Shown here: positions 59,021 through 64,000 of the stretch, piece after piece
Layout: every line of letters begins with the position of its first letter
Numbering within the stretch: the stretch's first letter is position 1
Assembly: GCA_016711125.1 (NCBI GenBank)
Contig: JADJTQ010000001.1
Span: 1,302,001 to 1,366,000, forward strand
Length of the DNA stretch: 64,000 nt
Reading direction: 5' to 3'
Source: Saprospiraceae bacterium
GTDB taxonomy: Bacteria; Bacteroidota; Bacteroidia; Chitinophagales; Saprospiraceae
The notes under the pieces: generated by a model
Database searches by the model: none
What the model saw: only the letters and a program-made list of their open reading frames with translations
Told to the model about the DNA's origin: nothing
Translations under genes and position numbers: made by a program

Positions 59021-59545
59021 ATGAAAAATAAAGAGGTATTATTTGGGTTGTACGATGACGAAGAAGTCTTGTTGAGCGCTGTCAAAGAGGCCAAATCAAG
59101 ACATCTTGACATTATGGATGTATACAGCCCATTTCCGGTTCACGGTTTGGATCCCCTCTTGGGATTAAGTGAATCAAGGCTGCATCAGGCAGGTTTTATT
59201 TATGGTGCAATTGGTACATTAACTGCCTTTCTCTTTATGACCTGGGTTTTTACCCGGGATTGGCCCCTGATATTCGGAGGCAAACCGTACTGGTCTGTCC
59301 CGGCCTTTATTCCGATTATTTTTGAATTGACAGTCCTATTTGCTAGTATCGGAATGGTGGTGACTTACTATGCGATCAACGGACAGGGTCCGGGAGTCAC
59401 AAATCCGGTACTGGATGATCGTATCACTGATGACAAATTTTGTATTGCCTTTGAAGTGAATGGCGCCAACGAATCAACGGTATCGTCATTCCGTAACTTC
59501 CTGAAAGATTCGGGAGCGAGTGAGATTAGAACAAAGACTATCTGA
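59021..59545 (+). CDS. actD: ACIII subunit ActD (DUF3341)
   Basis: This 174-residue protein is the ActD subunit, which has two membrane helices and no known cofactor. The N-terminal soluble part (LFGLYDDEEVLLSAVKEAKS) resembles the conserved DUF3341 start; HGLDPLLGLSESRLHQAGF follows, then helices near residues 60-80 and 100-120. It ends with a soluble domain. It lies 35 bp after actC and 18 bp before actE. It is thought to be structural. Confidence 0.9.
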   Translation: MKNKEVLFGLYDDEEVLLSAVKEAKSRHLDIMDVYSPFPVHGLDPLLGLSESRLHQAGFIYGAIGTLTAFLFMTWVFTRDWPLIFGGKPYWSVPAFIPIIFELTVLFASIGMVVTYYAINGQGPGVTNPVLDDRITDDKFCIAFEVNGANESTVSSFRNFLKDSGASEIRTKTI

Positions 59546-59563
59546 TTATAGATGATAATGTCC

Positions 59564-60391
59564 ATGAAAAAAATAAGTATTCCTTTATTTAGTGCAGCCC
59601 TTTTCGCATCAATGATTTGGAGCTCGTGTGGCACTGCAGGAGGTAACGATCCTGGCAAAGAATATATGCCGGATATGTTTCACTCGATTGCCTATGAGGC
59701 CAATGTGTACGACTATTACTACTATAATACATGGGGTTCCGAAGAAGACTATAAAAAATACGCCATGCCCCGAAAGCCGGTAAAGGGAACCATACCCAGG
59801 GGGTACTTAGGGCTCAACCAGGCCAAAGATGCTGAAACAAAAGCTTATTATCAATCTATGCCAGTCAACGGCTTTGTACCATATTACTATGGAGATACTG
59901 AGGAAGAACGTACCCGAGCGATGGCCGAGATCGTAGTTAATCCTTATCCAATTACCGCTTCCGGTCTTGAAAGAGGCAAGGAGCTTTATGTGATTTATTG
60001 CGGTATTTGCCATGGAGAGAAGGCTGATGGTGCTGGATATCTGGTACGGGAAGATGGAGGCGTCTACCCTGCACAACCGGCTAATTTCTTGTTGCCCGAT
60101 TTCGTCGCAGCTTCGGAAGGGCGCTACTATCACAGTATCATGTATGGTAAAAATGTAATGGGTGGGTATAGTGATAAATTGTCTTACGAAGAACGCTGGC
60201 AGGTGATCCACTTTATCCGATCACTACAGGCTAAAGAGGCTAATCTACAATACAGCGAAACTGCAAATACATTTAATAATAGCATTCCCGGGATCCTGGC
60301 CAAAAGCGAAATGATGTCAACCATGACAGATGCTGAGGCAAACATGGACCATTCAGGTGAAATGCAAACAGAAAATGATCAGCATCATTAA
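59564..60391 (+). CDS. actE: ACIII subunit ActE, monohaem cytochrome c lipoprotein
   Basis: This cytochrome c subunit of alternative complex III has about 275 residues. The ATG at 59564 begins MKKISIPLFSAALFASMIWS, a lipoprotein-like signal ending SSC. One haem-binding CGICHGE motif is in the middle (near 59998), followed by a Met-containing segment for the sixth ligand (SIMYGKNVMGGYSDKL). Two further ATGs lie up to four codons upstream. It would pass electrons to the oxidase. The tail is rich in Met, His and acidic residues. Confidence 0.92.
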   Translation: MKKISIPLFSAALFASMIWSSCGTAGGNDPGKEYMPDMFHSIAYEANVYDYYYYNTWGSEEDYKKYAMPRKPVKGTIPRGYLGLNQAKDAETKAYYQSMPVNGFVPYYYGDTEEERTRAMAEIVVNPYPITASGLERGKELYVIYCGICHGEKADGAGYLVREDGGVYPAQPANFLLPDFVAASEGRYYHSIMYGKNVMGGYSDKLSYEERWQVIHFIRSLQAKEANLQYSETANTFNNSIPGILAKSEMMSTMTDAEANMDHSGEMQTENDQHH

Positions 60392-60413
60392 TTTTAAAAA
60401 TATCGAGTAGCTA

Positions 60414-61727
60414 ATGAATCAATTTACTCTGGCCGGCCGGGAAAGAACGCTCTTGATGAGCTTTATGATAGTGGGGCTGTTATGTATGGGGATCACCTAC
60501 TTTACGGATGATGCCCTTCATACAAGATTTTGGAGCAATTTCCTTCATAACACTGTGTTTTTTATAGGTATTGCCTTTTTGGCCTTATTGTTTTTGTGTG
60601 CTAATCTGATTGCTTTATCAGGTTGGTATGTCGTTTTTAAGCGAATTTGGGAGGCATATACGCAATTTTTGCTAGTAGGTCTCGTACTCATGTTTGTGGT
60701 AATCATTGGCCTTTGGTTAAATGGGCATCATCTTTACCACTGGGCTGACAAGGCTTCCGTAATGGCTGATGTGATTCTTCAGGGAAAAAGCTCATTTTTG
60801 AATCCGGTAATCTACACCCTGTTTACAGTAGTCATACTCGGGATCTGGTATTTCTTTGCGATGAAGATGCGGGCATTTTCTTTGGAAGAAGAATCAGTAG
60901 CCAAATGGGACTTCACAGTTCACAAGAAAAAGATGCGGGTGTGGGCTTCCTGGTTTTTACCGATAGGTGGTTTCAGCAGTGCTGCCATTATCTGGCTGTG
61001 GGTTATGAGCATTGATGCCCACTGGTACAGTACCTTATTTGCCTGGTATTGTACGATTAGTTGGTTTGTTTCGATGCTTTGTATCACCGTTTTATCTCTG
61101 ATTTATTTAAAGAGCAAGGGCTATTATGCAGAGGTAAAAGCAGACCATTTTCACGATTTAGGTAAATTTATTTTTGGATTTAGTGTGTTTTGGACCTATT
61201 TGTGGTTTTCGCAGTATATGTTGATTTGGTACGGGAACATAGGTGAAGAAACGGTCTATTTTCGCGAACGGTTTGATAATTACCCTGTTCTATTTTATGG
61301 GAATTTGTTTATCAATTTTGTATTGCCATTTTTAGTTCTTTTAAGAAATGACACAAAACGCAAAATGGGGGTTATGACAGTGATTTGCACCATCGTTTTA
61401 ATCGGACATTGGATTGACTATTTTCTGATGATCAAACCCGGTGTGTTGCATACAGCACACGAACTAATGGGTGGTCATGAAGCACATGGTGCAGTAGAAC
61501 ATGGAGGTGAAGCTGTTGCTCAGGCGGTAGCTCATGGAGCTGAAGCGGTCGAGCATGCCAGTAGTTTTCTCATAGGATTTACCATACCCGGACTTTTAGA
61601 GATTGGAACATTTTTAGGTTTTACCGCTTTATTTGCTTTCTTTTTTCTTACCCAATTGAGTAAAGCGCCTTTAGTGGCCAAACGAGACCCTTATATTGAT
61701 GAGAGTTTGCATCATCATGTTGTATAA
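60414..61727 (+). CDS. actF: ACIII subunit ActF, NrfD-like membrane protein
   Basis: This 437-residue polytopic membrane protein is the second NrfD-like subunit of alternative complex III. It shows about ten helices and the WASWFLPIGGFSSAAIIWLW segment with MSIDAHWYSTLFAWY, both typical of ActF. A His- and Ala-rich loop (HELMGGHEAHGAVEHG and AVAHGAEAVEHA) lies before the last helix. No cofactor-binding residues are obvious. It is 22 bp after actE and 16 bp before coxB, so it is in the same transcription unit. Confidence 0.92.
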   Translation: MNQFTLAGRERTLLMSFMIVGLLCMGITYFTDDALHTRFWSNFLHNTVFFIGIAFLALLFLCANLIALSGWYVVFKRIWEAYTQFLLVGLVLMFVVIIGLWLNGHHLYHWADKASVMADVILQGKSSFLNPVIYTLFTVVILGIWYFFAMKMRAFSLEEESVAKWDFTVHKKKMRVWASWFLPIGGFSSAAIIWLWVMSIDAHWYSTLFAWYCTISWFVSMLCITVLSLIYLKSKGYYAEVKADHFHDLGKFIFGFSVFWTYLWFSQYMLIWYGNIGEETVYFRERFDNYPVLFYGNLFINFVLPFLVLLRNDTKRKMGVMTVICTIVLIGHWIDYFLMIKPGVLHTAHELMGGHEAHGAVEHGGEAVAQAVAHGAEAVEHASSFLIGFTIPGLLEIGTFLGFTALFAFFFLTQLSKAPLVAKRDPYIDESLHHHVV

Positions 61728-61743
61728 AAGATAGAGTATAAAA

Positions 61744-63243
61744 ATGACAACAGGTTTAATTATAATAGTATCGTTTCTGCTGCTCACCATAGTAGTAGTT
61801 CAGATAAGCCGAATTAATGAAATTGCTAAACGCCTGAGAGGCGAAGAAGAAGCCGAAAGACGCAGTAATATCCGGCAGTCCAGGTATCTTTTGGCCTTTA
61901 TGGTTTTCTTCTTGCTGGCAACCATTGTCTCAGCCTGGGCTTATAAAAATTATATGTTGGGTTATGGACCCCATACCTCTGCATCAGAACATGGCCTTGA
62001 CTTGGATTGGCTTTTTAATGTGACGCTGGTGGTTACAGGGATTGTATTTGTGATCACGCACATTGCTCTCTTTTACTTCGCATACAGGTATCGTCATCGG
62101 AAACAGGCCAAGGCTAGTTTCATGCCGCATGACAACAAGCTGGAGATCATTTGGACGGCGATTCCGGCATTTGCCATGTTTGCCCTTGTCATCAATGGGT
62201 TGGTTGTTTGGAATAAGGTCATGGCTGATGTCGATCCGGAAGAAGATTACATGGAAAGCGAAGCGATGGGTATGCAATTTGCCTGGGTACTCAGATATCC
62301 CGGCGACGATGGAAAGCTCGGAACTCGCAATTTTCGCCTGATCAATAGTGTCAATCCTATGGGGCAAGATTGGAAAGATCTGAAGAATTTAGACGACTTT
62401 CAGCCAACAGATTTAGTGCTTCCGAAGGGCAAAAAGGTGCGGGTTCGTATCACCGCACGTGATGTTTTGCATGATTTTTATCTGCCCCAATTCAGAGTAA
62501 AAATGGATGCAGTACCTGGTCTGCCTACTTATTTCGTATTTACTCCTTCCAAAACCACCGAAGAGTACAGAGAGGAACTATCTAAATATGCTGAATATCA
62601 GGTGCCGTCCGATCCTCTTGACCCAAGTGGACCCAAGAAGTGGGAAACATTTGAGTACGAACTTGCTTGTGCGGAGTTGTGCGGCTCCGGACATTATAGC
62701 ATGCGAAAAATAGTGCGGATCTTGGAGCAAGATGAATATGATGCCTGGATCAGAGAACAAAAATCATTTTATCTTTCATCCATTAGAGGTACCAATGAGG
62801 ATCCCTATACCAATCAGTTATTTGACTTTGAAATTCAGGCTCGAAAAGCCGAATTTAATAATGCGCTAAACACAGCAATATCGGGCGCAACTCCCGATGA
62901 ACGGATATTAAACCTCAAGTATGTTTTCTTCGAAACGGGCTCGGCAAATTTGACACCACTTTCGAAATATGAATTGGACAATCTGGTTGCTGCGATGAAT
63001 GAAAGATCTACAATGACAATAGAAGTAGGAGGGCACACAGATAATACAGGGTCTACTGAAGCTAATTTAACCCTTTCAGAGCAGCGTGCTTCAGTAGTAG
63101 CAAAGTATTTGCTCAATGCTGGAGTTGATAGTGGACGTGTAACTTCAGCCGGATATGGTCAGGACAGGCCCCAGGATTCGAATGATACGGATGCCGGAAG
63201 AGCAAATAATAGAAGGACAGAAATTAAAATCACTAATTCTTAA
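61744..63243 (+). CDS. coxB: Cytochrome c oxidase subunit II fused to an OmpA-like domain
   Basis: This 499-residue protein is subunit II of a haem-copper oxidase. It has a hydrophobic N-terminal segment, two further membrane helices (about residues 50-67 and 90-115), then the periplasmic CuA domain with VLHDFYLPQFRVKMDAVPG and the copper ligands Cys309, Cys313, His317 and Met320 in CAELCGSGHYSM. Unusually, after a linker of about 60 residues the frame continues without interruption into an OmpA-C domain (residues 390-499): YVFFETGSANLTPLSKYEL, GGHTDNTGS, NLTLSEQRA, GYGQDRPQDSN and GRANNRR. The Asp and Arg that bind the peptidoglycan diaminopimelate are present. Topologically both domains are periplasmic, so the enzyme could be tied to the cell wall. 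No frameshift separates the two domains. Confidence 0.95.
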   Translation: MTTGLIIIVSFLLLTIVVVQISRINEIAKRLRGEEEAERRSNIRQSRYLLAFMVFFLLATIVSAWAYKNYMLGYGPHTSASEHGLDLDWLFNVTLVVTGIVFVITHIALFYFAYRYRHRKQAKASFMPHDNKLEIIWTAIPAFAMFALVINGLVVWNKVMADVDPEEDYMESEAMGMQFAWVLRYPGDDGKLGTRNFRLINSVNPMGQDWKDLKNLDDFQPTDLVLPKGKKVRVRITARDVLHDFYLPQFRVKMDAVPGLPTYFVFTPSKTTEEYREELSKYAEYQVPSDPLDPSGPKKWETFEYELACAELCGSGHYSMRKIVRILEQDEYDAWIREQKSFYLSSIRGTNEDPYTNQLFDFEIQARKAEFNNALNTAISGATPDERILNLKYVFFETGSANLTPLSKYELDNLVAAMNERSTMTIEVGGHTDNTGSTEANLTLSEQRASVVAKYLLNAGVDSGRVTSAGYGQDRPQDSNDTDAGRANNRRTEIKITNS

Positions 63244-63257
63244 TAAATCTAGGCGAG

Positions 63258-64000
63258 ATGGCAAATATTGCAGATACCACCTACACCAAAGAAGATGCTT
63301 TAATCGAGGAGTTGGGTTATGACGATCACTTTCACGAGCATCATCATGGCGATAAGTATCAGGCGAGTTTTATCACGAAATATATTTTTTCGCAAGATCA
63401 CAAAGTGATTGCCAAACAGTTCTTAATTACTGGAATGATTTGGGCAATCATTGGTTCGGCTATGTCCGTCATCTTTCGCTTGCAGCTTGGCTTTCCAGAG
63501 GAGAGCATTGCCTGGCTCAAGCCGATTTTAGGTAAATGGATCGTGCTTGACAGCACCGGAATGGGTAAGTTGGATCCTGAGTTTTACTATGCTCTGGTAA
63601 CCATGCACGGTACGATTATCGTATTTTTTGTATTGACTGCCGGCTTGAGTGGTACATTTAGTAATCTACTTATACCATTACAAGTTGGTGCACGTGACAT
63701 GGCATCTCCATTCTTAAATATGCTTTCCTATTGGTTTTTCTTCTTGGCCGGCCTAATTATGTTCTTTTCACTGTTCTTAAATACAGGCCCTTTTTCCGGA
63801 GGTTGGGTTGCATATCCTCCCCTGAGCGCCTTACCTGAGGCTTCTAATGGATCAAAGGCTGGAATGACATTATGGATTACTTCCCTGGTATTTTTTGTCG
63901 TCTCTGTTCTGCTGGGTGGTATCAACTACATAACTACTGTTTTAAACCTTCGGACCAAAGGAATGACCATGTGGCGTATGCCCCTGACAATCTGGGCTTT
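63258..64000 (+). CDS. coxA: Cytochrome c oxidase subunit I (truncated by window edge)
   Basis: The reading frame starts at an ATG 14 bp after coxB and is still open at the window edge, giving at least 247 residues of the catalytic subunit. A His-rich N-terminal tail (DDHFHEHHHGDKY) is followed by the family start FSQDHKVIAKQFLITGMIWA and the first helices, with VTMHGTIIVFFVLTAGLSG holding the low-spin haem a ligand His in TMHGT. The segment FLNTGPFSGGWVAYPPLS is typical. The haem a3/CuB ligands lie beyond the window. Confidence 0.93.
   Translation, partial: MANIADTTYTKEDALIEELGYDDHFHEHHHGDKYQASFITKYIFSQDHKVIAKQFLITGMIWAIIGSAMSVIFRLQLGFPEESIAWLKPILGKWIVLDSTGMGKLDPEFYYALVTMHGTIIVFFVLTAGLSGTFSNLLIPLQVGARDMASPFLNMLSYWFFFLAGLIMFFSLFLNTGPFSGGWVAYPPLSALPEASNGSKAGMTLWITSLVFFVVSVLLGGINYITTVLNLRTKGMTMWRMPLTIWA

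Noticed and set aside
1..64000. CRISPR arrays, tRNA or rRNA genes, phage modules
   Set aside because: No spaced direct repeats of CRISPR type, no tRNA-like cloverleaf and no phage structural or integrase genes were seen on reading both strands.

Overview
This window is a chromosomal segment of a member of the Bacteroidota, most likely a Saprospiria- or Chitinophagia-like lineage; the exact order is inferred, not shown. The evidence is type IX secretion (T9SS) sorting domains of both type A and type B, a fossil of a Fibrobacter-type paralogous domain, promoter elements of the TAnnTTTG(C) type, an alternative complex III (ACIII) operon followed by cytochrome oxidase genes, and typical phylum-level gene content (TamB-like giant protein, MutS2, UbiD, VPS10/BNR-repeat protein). 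There are no rRNA, tRNA or CRISPR features that I can support.

Layout. 1-6.6 kb: end of a voltage-gated potassium channel, an ECF sigma factor with a small overlapping partner, CorA, DedA, a carboxymuconolactone-decarboxylase-like protein, a coiled-coil hypothetical, and glucokinase. 6.6-10.4 kb: GMC oxidoreductase plus gluconate-dehydrogenase subunit 3, flanked by repeat-rich DNA (REP-like palindromes, heptamer arrays, a duplicated block, a decayed gene). 10.4-20.9 kb: HAD hydrolase, DUF6503-type lipoprotein, a hypothetical, a sugar-epimerase/sodium-symporter pair, a GT39-like glycosyltransferase coupled to a small gene, a second, exported TIM-barrel protein, and MutS2. 21-28.5 kb: secreted-protein region with two tandem T9SS paralogues (the second hit by an IS630-family element in its last codons), a T9SS type B protein, and a two-gene surface-protein unit. 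28.7-42.3 kb: folP, a TamB-like protein, a putative glycosidase, aroC, a broken AAA ATPase, an M23 peptidase and another T9SS cargo protein. 42.3-52.7 kb: BNR/VPS10 protein, M1 peptidase, UbiD, SLC13 transporter, thyA. 52.8-64 kb: the respiratory operon actABCDEF-coxB-coxA, running off the right edge. ACIII takes electrons from menaquinol through the haems and Fe-S clusters of ActA, ActB and ActE and hands them to the oxidase encoded just downstream.

Two points stand out. First, the oxidase subunit II gene carries an in-frame C-terminal OmpA-like peptidoglycan-binding domain, which would place a cell-wall anchor on a respiratory oxidase; this is the best candidate here for something unusual. 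Second, about fourteen otherwise convincing genes, including thyA, mutS2, ubiD and actB, contain single-base frameshifts, most of them at homopolymer runs. This strongly suggests consensus or sequencing errors rather than mass gene decay, so I give each such gene as one continuous locus and state where the reading frame changes. Where I write of a missing or extra base, that is inference from protein-level continuity.
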